A stretch of 13,479 nucleotides of DNA from assembly GCA_024681215.1 (NCBI GenBank), contig JAILBG010000023.1, positions 1-13,479 of the forward strand, given 5' to 3'. Source of the DNA: RUG563 sp024681215. Its GTDB lineage: Bacteria > Bacillota > Clostridia > Christensenellales > Aristaeellaceae. The notes under the pieces are model-generated. The model worked only from the letters and a program-made list of their open reading frames with translations. It was not told the DNA's origin and ran no database searches. Position 1 is the stretch's first letter, and each line of letters opens with the position of its first letter. Position numbers and translations under genes: made by a program. This document shows, piece by piece, positions 1 through 6,482 of this stretch.

Positions 1-1
1 G

Positions 2-346
2 GGCAAAAACGGCACCACCAACTATTTCCGGGTGGACTGGTTCAACCCCGACGGCCTGCGCACCTGGGGCGACGGACGCACCTTCATCTTAGGAACCGAA
101 GGTTTTATTGAAATCCGCAAGTACATCAATCTGGCTGCCGACACCGTGGACGGCAACCACGTGTTCCTGGTCAACGGCAAGGGTGAAAGGTACGTCAACG
201 CCACCGGTGTGACGGGCTATCCTTTCTTCGGTCAGCTGATCCTGGACTGCCTGAACCGCACCGAGAACGCCATGACCCAGGCCCACGCCTTCAAGGCGGC
301 GGAATTGTGCCTGCAGGCCCAGGAAAAGGCCGTGCGGGTGAAGTAA
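2..346 (+). CDS. Gfo/Idh/MocA-family oxidoreductase, C-terminal part (5' end outside window)
   Basis: This is the C-terminal 114 codons of a reading frame that is open from the left edge and ends in TAA at 344-346. The visible part has the beta-rich substrate-domain pattern of Gfo/Idh/MocA NAD(P)-dependent sugar oxidoreductases. It starts with strands around FRVDWFNPDG, followed by a segment resembling ILGTEGFIEIRKY, where family members build the 'fragment against which the new body is compared' sheet. It closes with a helix resembling MTQAHAFKAAELCLQAQEKAV, typical of the family C terminus. The Rossmann domain and catalytic EKP lysine lie outside the window, so substrate and cofactor cannot be judged. 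It converges on the sugar transporter operon; a second family member lies at 4273, so a shared sugar-catabolic role is plausible but inferred. Confidence 0.8.
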   Translation, partial: GKNGTTNYFRVDWFNPDGLRTWGDGRTFILGTEGFIEIRKYINLAADTVDGNHVFLVNGKGERYVNATGVTGYPFFGQLILDCLNRTENAMTQAHAFKAAELCLQAQEKAVRVK

Positions 347-365
347 GAGGATCTGTTTCCTTCCC

Positions 366-398
366 GCCCGGAAGGGGAGCGCGCCTCCCCCTCCGGGC
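366..398 (+). terminator. Rho-independent terminator of the upstream oxidoreductase
   Basis: A 14-bp stem with one A-C mismatch (373/391) and a 5-nt loop begins 20 bp after the stop codon. A moderately T-rich stretch (GTTCCGTTTT) follows. The position directly after the + strand gene supports a + strand terminator. Confidence 0.65.
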
Positions 399-413
399 GT
401 TCCGTTTTCAAAA

Positions 414-449
414 GCGGGCACCGGCGTGAGCCGGCACCCGCCGTTTTTT
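414..449. terminator. Bidirectional terminator between convergent genes
   Basis: Two 5-bp stem segments (414-418 with 437-441, and 421-425 with 430-434) are separated by a 2x2 internal loop and capped by GTGA. A run of six T follows on the + strand, and TTTTG follows on the minus strand. It lies between the + strand oxidoreductase (ends 346) and the minus-strand binding-protein gene (ends 478), so it can serve both. Confidence 0.75.
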
Positions 450-477
450 ATTGGTTCAGAAATGCGCTTTTTTCAGA

Positions 478-2073
478 TCACGGATTGCCGGGGAAGGTGC
501 CGCGGGCACGGCCCTCGTTGTAGGCTTCGCGGAATTCTTCGATCATGTCGTCGGCGCCCACCTTGCGGATGGCTTCCACGGCTTCATCGTAGACCTTGTC
601 GAAGTCTTCGGGCGCGCAGGTGATGACCTTGCTCAGGAAAGCGCCCTGCTTGGACTGCACCATGGAGCCGAAGTCGTTCTCGGCCTGGATGGTGCCGGAG
701 AAGCTGATCTGGGTCCAGGCGTCGGTGCCGGCGTCGATGTAGGACTGGATCAGTTCGGGGGTGTACTTGGCGTCGAACTTCAGGGCGCGGCCGGCGGCGT
801 TGCGCTCGTCGGAGCCGTAGTACAGGCCGTTGGAGATGAAGACGATGTCGCCGGCGTGCATCTTGTATTCATCCGGCACGGCATCGGCGCTCTGCACCTC
901 GGTGGGGATGCCTTCTTCAGTGACGGCCAGGTAGTTGATGCCTTCCACGCCGTTCTGCATGAAGAACATGTTCTCGGGCAGGGACATCCAATCCAGGTAC
1001 TTGATGGCGGCGATGGCCTGCTCCTTGGTGGTGGACTTCACGGGGATGATGATGCTCAGGCCGTTGGCGGCGTACACATCATGCAGGTACTTGTCCAGGG
1101 AAGCGTTCTTGAAGCAGTTGACGGAGGTCCAGCTGGCGCCGGGCACGTTGTTTTCCAGTTCCACTTCGTAGTTCTTGTCGGGGCGCCAGGGCTGGTCGGG
1201 CTGCATGGAGAAGAAGCCGAAGTAGCCCTGGGTCAGCGCGGTGTCGGAAGCGGCGTCGTCGTCCAGGTCGAAGTTCTCATACAGCAGGCCTTCATGATAC
1301 AGCTTGTTCAGCCAGCGATAGCCTTCCTTCGCGCCGGGCAGCATTTCGTGGTTGCGGCAGTAGGCGAACCAGTCTTCTTCCGTTACCTTGCTGAAGTCGA
1401 TGAAGGCGTCGGTGAAGCGGTTGACGTTGTAGAGGGGGTTCGCTTCATACAGGTCGAACTGCATGGGGATGGTCTGGGCGCCGCCCAGGTTGGCTTCCTT
1501 GGCCGCCCGCAGGTAGGCTTCGAAGCTCTCGATATCGGTGGGCTTTTCCATGTTCAGGGCAGCCAGCCAGTCGGCACGGATGAAGTTGCCCACGTTCTCG
1601 ACTTCCAGACGGCGGGCAGGGATGAACCACTGTTCGGGCGTGCCGTCTTCGTCGGTGTCCACCTGGCCGAAGGGCAGCAGGGTGTCACGGCCCAGGAAAG
1701 CGATCAGGTTCTGGCCGTATTCTTCCAGCAGCTCGTCCAGCTGGTAGATTTCCTCGTCTTCGATGGCCTTGTTCACCAGGCCGCCGTCATAGGTGATGCA
1801 GATGTTGGGTTCGTTGCCGGTGCCCAGCACCAGGCCCAGCTTTTCGCCCTCGCTCCAGCGGGCCACGGGGACGAACTCCAGCTTGATGTGGTTGGGATCG
1901 CCGAAATGCTCCTGCGCGTAGTGCAGCTGCATGCAGTCCGCCACATTGAAGCCGGGAATGTCGCGGTCGAAGGCTTCCACCTTCAGGGTGATCCAGTCGT
2001 CATCCGCAAGCGCGGTGCCGGTGAGCCCCAGCAGCAGCGCCAGGGTCAGTAGGATAGCCAGGGTTTTTTTCAT
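478..2073 (-). CDS. Extracellular solute-binding protein of a CUT1 sugar ABC transporter (LplA-like)
   Basis: This 531-aa protein captures a sugar or oligosaccharide outside the membrane and delivers it to the two permeases encoded just upstream. The start at 2073 is chosen because AAGGAGG lies 8 nt before the ATG; the in-frame ATG 11 codons further up has no such site. Residues 1-23 form a signal peptide: KK, then a long Leu/Ala stretch, then TALA before DDD. No cysteine is present, so the usual Gram-positive lipobox is missing. Length and overall character (many aromatic and acidic residues, for example DQPWRPDKNYEVELENNVPGASW) fit the large LplA/YtcQ-type binding proteins of about 500-560 aa. 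It is the last gene of the minus-strand operon, 59 bp after the second permease. The ligand cannot be read from sequence; plant cell-wall oligosaccharides or uronides are an inference from context. Confidence 0.88.
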   Translation of the reverse strand: MKKTLAILLTLALLLGLTGTALADDDWITLKVEAFDRDIPGFNVADCMQLHYAQEHFGDPNHIKLEFVPVARWSEGEKLGLVLGTGNEPNICITYDGGLVNKAIEDEEIYQLDELLEEYGQNLIAFLGRDTLLPFGQVDTDEDGTPEQWFIPARRLEVENVGNFIRADWLAALNMEKPTDIESFEAYLRAAKEANLGGAQTIPMQFDLYEANPLYNVNRFTDAFIDFSKVTEEDWFAYCRNHEMLPGAKEGYRWLNKLYHEGLLYENFDLDDDAASDTALTQGYFGFFSMQPDQPWRPDKNYEVELENNVPGASWTSVNCFKNASLDKYLHDVYAANGLSIIIPVKSTTKEQAIAAIKYLDWMSLPENMFFMQNGVEGINYLAVTEEGIPTEVQSADAVPDEYKMHAGDIVFISNGLYYGSDERNAAGRALKFDAKYTPELIQSYIDAGTDAWTQISFSGTIQAENDFGSMVQSKQGAFLSKVITCAPEDFDKVYDEAVEAIRKVGADDMIEEFREAYNEGRARGTFPGNP

Positions 2074-2098
2074 GGGAATTGCCTCCTTCTTTATTTTC

Positions 2099-2115
2099 AC
2101 CGCCATTCAGGCGGC
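2099..2115 (-). other. Small hairpin between permease and binding-protein genes
   Basis: A 5-bp CCGCC/GGCGG stem with a 5-nt loop sits in the 59-bp gap, upstream of the ribosome binding site of the binding-protein gene. It has no T run on the minus strand and is not a convincing terminator. Such hairpins can protect a downstream mRNA segment, which would fit the need for excess binding protein; this is inference. Confidence 0.3.
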
Positions 2116-2132
2116 AGGATACGTTTGTCAGA

Positions 2133-3050
2133 TCAGCCCTTGACGGCGCCGATGGTGACGCCGGAAACGAAGTAGCGCTGCACGAAGGGATACACCACCA
2201 GGATGGGCAGCGTGGCGAAGATGATGGTGGCGGGCTGGAGGGATTCGGAAACCTGATTGGACACGGCGGTGGCGCCTTCGTCCATGGACACCACGTCCGC
2301 CGAGTCGATCCGCTTGATGGCGTTGTACAGCTTGAGCTGCAGGGGATACAGGTTCCGGTCGGTGATGTAGTACTGGGCGTCCTGGAAGCTGTTCCATTTG
2401 CCCACGGCGTAGAACAGCGTCAGCGTCGCCAGGGAAGCCAGGGAAAGGGGCAGATAGATCCGCACCAGGATCTGGAAATCATTGGCGCCGTCGATGGTGG
2501 CGGCCTCCTCCAGGGATTCGGGGATGGAGGAGAAGAAGCTCTTCATGATGATCATGTTGTAGGTGGACAGCGCGCCGGGCAGGATCAGCGCCCATATTTT
2601 ATCCAGCAATCCCAGCTCCATGATATTGATATAGATGGGAATGGTGCCGCCGGAGAAATACATGGTGAACAGCGCCATGAAATTGAAGAATTTCCTGCCC
2701 CGCAAACGGCGCTTCGTCAGCGGATAGGCCATCAGCACGGTGAGCACCATGGCGATGGCGGTATAGATCAGCGTGATCTCCACCGTGAGCCACAGGCTGC
2801 GCCGCATGCTGGGATCGTTGAAGAGCACCTCGTAGGCCTTGGTGGTGAATTCCACGGGCCAGAAGCTCACGCTGCCGTTGAGGATGGCGGATTTAGAGCT
2901 GAGGGACAGAGCGATGACGTTCAGGAAGGGGACCACGCAGGTGAGCGAGATCAGCAGAACGACGAAGATCAGCACCAGCTGCGGAACGGACCATTTGGGG
3001 TTCTTTCTCCTTCTTTTCACGGCGGGAAGCGTGCCGGGACTGACTGACAT
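2133..3050 (-). CDS. Sugar ABC transporter permease (LplC/MalG-type, CUT1)
   Basis: This 305-aa inner-membrane permease is the second of two that form the sugar channel. It has about six hydrophobic helices, the first at residues 23-50 (VPQLVLIFVVLLISL onward). The EAA loop that docks the ATPase is clear at residues 181-203, EEAATIDGAN followed by RIYLPLS. The C terminus, resembling RYFVSGVTIGAVKG, is typical of LplC/YtcP proteins. The ATG at 3050 is preferred over the GTG at 3059: AAGGGGG lies 8 nt before the ATG, while the GTG would overlap that site. The gene starts 13 bp after the stop of the first permease, so the two are surely cotranscribed. No ATP-binding subunit is encoded nearby; these transporters usually borrow a shared MsmX-type ATPase. 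Confidence 0.92.
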   Translation of the reverse strand: MSVSPGTLPAVKRRRKNPKWSVPQLVLIFVVLLISLTCVVPFLNVIALSLSSKSAILNGSVSFWPVEFTTKAYEVLFNDPSMRRSLWLTVEITLIYTAIAMVLTVLMAYPLTKRRLRGRKFFNFMALFTMYFSGGTIPIYINIMELGLLDKIWALILPGALSTYNMIIMKSFFSSIPESLEEAATIDGANDFQILVRIYLPLSLASLATLTLFYAVGKWNSFQDAQYYITDRNLYPLQLKLYNAIKRIDSADVVSMDEGATAVSNQVSESLQPATIIFATLPILVVYPFVQRYFVSGVTIGAVKG

Positions 3051-3063
3051 TTCTCGCACCCCC

Positions 3064-4008
3064 TTACCAGATGCCGTCTTCGCCCAGCCGTTTGGTGACG
3101 AAGTTGGCCGTGGAAATCAGGATCAGGCCCACCACGGACTGGAACAGGCCGATGGCGCCGGCCCGGGCCCATTCATGGTTTTTGATGGCGGCGCGGTATA
3201 CGAAGGTGGACAGCACGTCGCAGTATTCCTCCACCCGGCTGTTGCCCAATACGAACGGCTTGTCGAAGCTGATGTTCATCATCTGGCCCACGTTGAGGAT
3301 CAGCAGCACCACGATGGTGCCCCGGATGCCGGGCAGGGTCACGTGCCAGATCTGCTGCATTTTATTGGCGCCGTCGATGCGCGCGGCCTCGAACAGCTCC
3401 ATATTGATGCCGGTGATGGCGGACAGGTACAGGATGGTGCCCCAGCCCATGCTCTGCCATACGCCCACCAGGGTGTAAACGATGCGCCAGGGCCAGCCCT
3501 CCGTCAGGAAGGGGACGTTTTCCTCCGGCCCGATCCAGTGCCATTTTCGCAGCGTGGCGTTGATCACGCCCGTGGTGGGGGCGAAGATCTGCAGCACCAT
3601 GCCGCCGATGATGATCCAGGAAAGGAAATGCGGCAGGTACAGCATCGTCTGGGACGCCTTCTTGATGCCGGTGCAGCGGATCTCGTTGAGCATGATGGCC
3701 AGGATAATGGGCATGGGGAAGCCGGCGATCAGGCCCATGAAGTTCAGCAGCAGCGTGTTTTTCAGGGCGGTCCCCAGATCGGGCATCTTATTGATGATGA
3801 ATTTGAAATTATCCAGCCCCACCCATTTGCTGCCGAAAATGCCTTTGGATTTGCTGAATTTTTCAAAGGCCATGACAATGCCGATCATGGGCTTGTAGCA
3901 GAAAATCAGATAGAACGCAATGGGCAGCACCAGCATGGCGTACAGCCGCCAATCCCGCCGGAACCAGCCTTTGCCGGTCTTCACCCGGGGTTTTTCCCGT
4001 GTGCTCAT
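3064..4008 (-). CDS. Sugar ABC transporter permease (LplB/YteP-type, CUT1)
   Basis: This 314-aa permease is the first gene of the transporter operon. It opens with a basic cytoplasmic tail (STREKPRVKTGKGWFRRDW) and a helix at 21-37, and has five further hydrophobic segments. The EAA loop lies at residues 206-228 (FEAARIDGAN, then WHVTLPGIRG). The motif-like sequence YKPMIGIVMAFEKF after helix 1 is characteristic of the LplB family, in which a YxPxxGxxxAF pattern is common. The ATG at 4008 is chosen because AGAGGA lies 8 nt upstream; the longer in-frame start 21 codons up lacks a good site. It pairs with the LplC-like permease to form the membrane heterodimer. The promoter must lie in the 4009-4272 spacer shared with the divergent oxidoreductase, which suggests joint regulation. 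Confidence 0.92.
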   Translation of the reverse strand: MSTREKPRVKTGKGWFRRDWRLYAMLVLPIAFYLIFCYKPMIGIVMAFEKFSKSKGIFGSKWVGLDNFKFIINKMPDLGTALKNTLLLNFMGLIAGFPMPIILAIMLNEIRCTGIKKASQTMLYLPHFLSWIIIGGMVLQIFAPTTGVINATLRKWHWIGPEENVPFLTEGWPWRIVYTLVGVWQSMGWGTILYLSAITGINMELFEAARIDGANKMQQIWHVTLPGIRGTIVVLLILNVGQMMNISFDKPFVLGNSRVEEYCDVLSTFVYRAAIKNHEWARAGAIGLFQSVVGLILISTANFVTKRLGEDGIW

Positions 4009-4118
4009 AGCATCATTCCTCTCGCTCAGGTTCGTGGGGCATCGGCCGCTCGGATTTGTCAATTCGGTCATTTATATGCCAGATACATATATTTTAATAA
4101 CAGCATTGTAAGCTTTCT

Positions 4119-4154
4119 ATGCAAATTACGCGAAATAGTATGCGTATTCTGCAT
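4119..4154. promoter_or_regulatory. Candidate operator: interrupted inverted repeat in divergent promoter region
   Basis: Left arm ATGCAAATTACGC (4119-4131) and right arm GCGTATTCTGCAT (4142-4154) pair at 11 of 13 positions around a 10-bp centre. A second small palindrome, TGCAT-A-ATGCA, shares the right edge (4150-4160), and another ATGCA occurs at 4198-4202. The site lies in the AT-rich stretch between the divergent transporter and oxidoreductase genes, the expected place for a sugar-responsive regulator. No regulator gene is in the window, and I could not pin down -35/-10 boxes here with confidence. The rest of the 4009-4272 spacer shows only an A-rich stretch. Confidence 0.45.
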
Positions 4155-4272
4155 AATGCAAAAAAAGCAGGAAAACAGGGGCGAAAATGGGAAAAATATG
4201 CACATTCACAAAAAGGATTTTTCCCCCGGGCGGACGAATACAAGTACCGACGGATGAAGGAGCGTGAGGGAA

Positions 4273-5265
4273 ATGTTCCGGGTGGGGATCGTGGGCTGCG
4301 GCGGCATCGCGCAGGTGCACGCGGCGGTGCTGGACCGGCTGGAGGAGACGCGTTTGGCCGCCTGCGCCGATATCGTGCCGGAGCGGGCGGCGGAAATGGC
4401 AGGCCGCTCGGGTGCCCGGGCGTACGGCTCGCTGGAAGAAATGCTGGCGGCGGAAAAGCTGGATGCAGTGCACCTGTGCACGCCGCATCATCTGCACGCG
4501 CCCATGGCGGAAACGGCGGCAAAAGCGGGCGTCGCCGTGCTGACGGAAAAGCCCCCGGCAATCAGCCGGGAGCAATGGGAAACGCTGGAAAAGGCGGCGG
4601 AAAAGGTGCCCGTCGGCGTCTGTCTGCAGAACCGCTACAACCCCAACGTGCAGGAAGCCCGGCGGCTGATAGAAAGCGGGGCGTACGGAAGCGTGCTGGG
4701 CGCCCGGGCGTTCGTGACCTGGCAGCGGGATGCAGCGTACTATACGGACAGTCCCTGGCGGGGAGCCTGGGCCACCGAGGGCGGCAGCGCCCTGATCAAT
4801 CAGTCCATCCACACCCTGGATCTTCTGGTAACGCTGCTGGGCAGGCCGGACGCCGCGGCGGGCAGCATGAGCAACCGCCACCTGAAAAATGTCATCGAAA
4901 CGGAGGATACGGTGGAAGCCTATCTGACCCTGGGCGGGCGGCCCGCGCTGTTTTACGCTTCCAACGCTTATGCCGCCAACGCGCCGGTGCTCCTGGATAT
5001 TCAGATGGAACGGGCCGTGCTGCGCCTGGAGGGGGAAGGCATGGAGATCCGCCTGCCGGACAGGACCGAATACCGCGCCTTTCCTCAGCCGGAAACCCTG
5101 GGCAAGGGCTATTGGGGCAACGGGCACTTCCCCTGCATCCGGGATTTTTACCGCTGCCTGGCCTCCGGCGTGCCGTACCCCAACCGTCTGGAAGAAGTGC
5201 GGGACACCGTAATGCTGATGCTGGATTTATACGACCAGGGCAAAAAAAGCCTGGCGCTTTCCTGA
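4273..5265 (+). CDS. Gfo/Idh/MocA-family NAD(P)-dependent oxidoreductase
   Basis: This 330-aa cytoplasmic dehydrogenase probably oxidises or reduces a sugar, inositol or related polyol. The N-terminal Rossmann fold carries GCGGIA at residues 8-13. The family's catalytic-lysine motif is TEKP at 91-94 (K93), and the substrate domain has GGSALINQSIHTLD at 170-183 with H180 and D183 at the usual active-site places. Length matches the family norm of 330-380. The ATG at 4273 is used because GAAGGAG ends 10 nt upstream; an in-frame GTG at 4264 sits directly against that site and is unlikely. The gene diverges from the sugar transporter operon across a 264-bp spacer, so it probably acts on the transported sugar. 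The exact substrate cannot be assigned from sequence. Confidence 0.88.
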   Translation: MFRVGIVGCGGIAQVHAAVLDRLEETRLAACADIVPERAAEMAGRSGARAYGSLEEMLAAEKLDAVHLCTPHHLHAPMAETAAKAGVAVLTEKPPAISREQWETLEKAAEKVPVGVCLQNRYNPNVQEARRLIESGAYGSVLGARAFVTWQRDAAYYTDSPWRGAWATEGGSALINQSIHTLDLLVTLLGRPDAAAGSMSNRHLKNVIETEDTVEAYLTLGGRPALFYASNAYAANAPVLLDIQMERAVLRLEGEGMEIRLPDRTEYRAFPQPETLGKGYWGNGHFPCIRDFYRCLASGVPYPNRLEEVRDTVMLMLDLYDQGKKSLALS

Positions 5266-5292
5266 AAAAAATCGCGCGCTTTTCAGCGCGCG
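5264..5292 (-). terminator. Terminator at the 3' end of the ECF S-component gene
   Basis: An 8-bp stem CGCGCGCT/AGCGCGCG (5273-5292, TTTC loop) overlaps the last codons of the minus-strand gene. It is followed on the minus strand by a run of seven T. It also lies 7 bp after the + strand oxidoreductase stop, but the + strand tail (CTTTGG) is weak, so it acts mainly for the minus strand. Confidence 0.7.
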
Positions 5293-5828
5293 CTTTGGAT
5301 CATGCGGGCAAATATTTCTTTCAGCTTCAGCGGATAGCACAGCACGATGGAAACCACCGCGCCGAAGACCCCCTGGACGCACTCGAAGGGCAGCTTCAGC
5401 ATCGCCGTTTCGGGCGTTGCGTACACAAAGGCCCGGCCCAGGGTGTATCCGATCACCATGATGACGGCGCCCGCCGACACCGCCAGGCCGGAATGGATCA
5501 GGGGCCGCTTCTCCCCCTCCGGGCGGGCGAGGATGCTCACCGCCACGGCCTGCAGGCCGTGGGACACCAGGGATACGAACATGGGCGCCGGGTAAAACAG
5601 CATATCCCCGAAGAAGCTGCCCACGCCCCCCACCAGGAAGGCGGCGAAGGGGTCCAGGAGCATGGCGGCGGTATTGATGATCACGTCGCAGAAATACAGA
5701 TGCCCTCCCGGCACGGGAATGGAAAAAATGCTCATGCTCAGCACGATGTTCATGGCCGTCAGCATGCCGGTGACGGCCAGCCACAGAGGCGATCCCCTTT
5801 TCAGGATCCTGTCCTGCGAAAAACCCAT
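5283..5828 (-). CDS. ECF transporter S component (substrate-specific membrane subunit), substrate unknown
   Basis: This 181-aa membrane protein has about five to six hydrophobic helices. The segment GGHLYFCDVIINTAAMLLDPFAAFLVGGVG (residues 41-70) followed by FGDMLFYPAPMF is the pattern seen in S components of energy-coupling-factor vitamin and micronutrient transporters. There the small subunit binds the substrate and joins a shared EcfT-EcfA-EcfA' module, none of which is in the window. The start at 5828 is preferred: AAAGGAGGAGG lies just upstream. A longer in-frame start at 5876 would lie upstream of the predicted transcription start and inside the promoter. The leader is only about 30 nt, leaving no room for a vitamin riboswitch, so the ligand cannot be inferred that way. 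Both neighbours point elsewhere; it is a single-gene unit. Confidence 0.82.
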   Translation of the reverse strand: MGFSQDRILKRGSPLWLAVTGMLTAMNIVLSMSIFSIPVPGGHLYFCDVIINTAAMLLDPFAAFLVGGVGSFFGDMLFYPAPMFVSLVSHGLQAVAVSILARPEGEKRPLIHSGLAVSAGAVIMVIGYTLGRAFVYATPETAMLKLPFECVQGVFGAVVSIVLCYPLKLKEIFARMIQSAR

Positions 5829-5866
5829 GGTCCTCCTCCTTTCCCCCTGGGTGGAAATTTGAAAGC

Positions 5867-5895
5867 ATGATATCACGAACGCCCCGGTCCGTCAA
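5867..5895 (-). promoter_or_regulatory. Promoter of the ECF S-component gene
   Basis: On the minus strand, TTGACG (5895-5890) is separated by 17 bp from TATCAT (5872-5867). A TG one base upstream of the -10 makes it an extended -10 promoter. The expected transcription start is near 5860, about 30 nt before the ATG. Confidence 0.8.
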
Positions 5896-6016
5896 GGAAA
5901 ATACAGGGAAAGCACACGTCCCGCCGGGAAAACGCATACCGTGAAGACAGGGAGGCTTTTCTCCCGCCATCAGCGGCGGCCGCCCGTTGGCTGCCGCCGG
6001 CGGAGCGTGATGAACC

Positions 6017-6382
6017 GTGAAACGCGGTGACATATATTTCGCCGATTTGGACCCGGTGATCGGCTCGGAGCAGGGCGGACGCAGGCCGGTGCTCATCATC
6101 CAGAACGATCTGGGCAACCGCTTCAGCCCCACCGTGATCGCCCTGCCCCTGACCAGCAAAATGAACAAGGCCCCGCTGCGCACCCACGTGCCCCTGACCC
6201 CGCCCCAGGGCGGCGTCCGGCGGCCTTCCGTGATCCTGTGCGAGCAGGTGCGTACATTGGAAAAATCCCGGCTGCAAAGCTATCTGGGAAGGCTGACCAA
6301 GGAAAAAATGGCGCTGGTGGAGCGCGCCCTGGCCGCGGCGGTGGCCGGGGAGGAGGAAAAAGCGGAAGAAGCGGATCCGTGA
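6017..6382 (+). CDS. mazF: MazF/PemK-family endoribonuclease (EndoA-like), no adjacent antitoxin
   Basis: This 121-aa protein matches the MazF toxin fold, an mRNA interferase that cuts RNA at short specific sequences. Diagnostic segments are KRGDIYFADLDPVIGSEQGG at residues 2-21, RPVLIIQND at 23-31, NRFSPT at 34-39 and SVILCEQVRT at 71-80, very close to the pattern of Bacillus EndoA (116 aa). The start is GTG at 6017, forced by an in-frame TGA two codons upstream (6011-6013). A GGAG sits 11 nt before it, rather far, which suggests modest translation. The last dozen residues form an acidic tail (EEEKAEEADP) beyond the usual end. Bacillus and relatives encode the antitoxin immediately upstream. 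Here the 188-bp spacer to the divergent ECF gene contains no convincing antitoxin frame, so the antitoxin is elsewhere, replaced or absent. Confidence 0.9.
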   Translation: MKRGDIYFADLDPVIGSEQGGRRPVLIIQNDLGNRFSPTVIALPLTSKMNKAPLRTHVPLTPPQGGVRRPSVILCEQVRTLEKSRLQSYLGRLTKEKMALVERALAAAVAGEEEKAEEADP

Positions 6383-6389
6383 TGCGCCC

Positions 6390-6416
6390 GGCGCGGCTCT
6401 TTTTGAGGGCCGCGCC
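6390..6416 (+). terminator. Likely terminator after mazF
   Basis: An 8-bp GC stem GGCGCGGC/GCCGCGCC (6390-6397 with 6409-6416) has a T-rich loop and starts 8 bp after the mazF stop. The tail GCTTGTGTTT is only moderately T-rich and doubles as the -35 region of the next promoter, so termination may be partial. Confidence 0.55.
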
Positions 6417-6418
6417 GC

Positions 6419-6447
6419 TTGTGTTTCGGGGCGGATTCCCGTATAAT
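6419..6447 (+). promoter_or_regulatory. Promoter of the kinase-mnmM-lplD unit
   Basis: TTGTGT (6419-6424) and a perfect TATAAT (6442-6447) are separated by 17 bp. The expected start is near 6454, about 29 nt before the ATG at 6483. The -35 overlaps the tail of the mazF terminator. Confidence 0.75.
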
Positions 6448-6482
6448 GATCGTATCCTGTTCTGAATCGGGGAGGGATCGTC

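Noticed and set aside
451..2052. Long + strand open frame opposite the binding-protein gene
   Set aside because: It is antisense to a gene with a signal peptide, ribosome site and operon context. Its translation is low-complexity (rich in V, G, D, H, Q), typical of a GC-rich shadow frame.
4060..4160. -35/-10 pairs in the divergent spacer, such as TTATTA-18-TATAAA on the minus strand
   Set aside because: Several weak AT-rich matches compete and none stands out, so no specific promoter is annotated there.
2839..4257. Long + strand open frame opposite the two permeases
   Set aside because: Shadow of two clear permeases with EAA motifs; no ribosome site and His/Asp/Gln-rich composition.
4119..5870. 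Long + strand open frame overlapping the oxidoreductase and ECF genes
   Set aside because: It runs in a different frame through two well-supported genes and is rich in G, R and A, as expected from GC-rich shadow sequence.
5829..6016. Possible vitamin riboswitch ahead of the ECF S component
   Set aside because: The -35/-10 at 5890-5867 leaves only about 30 nt of leader, too short for a known riboswitch. I see no conserved aptamer core.
5941..6030. A 29-codon GTG frame upstream of and overlapping mazF, considered as antitoxin
   Set aside because: The product would be strongly basic with no ribosome site and no resemblance to MazE/EndoAI. At most it could be a leader peptide.
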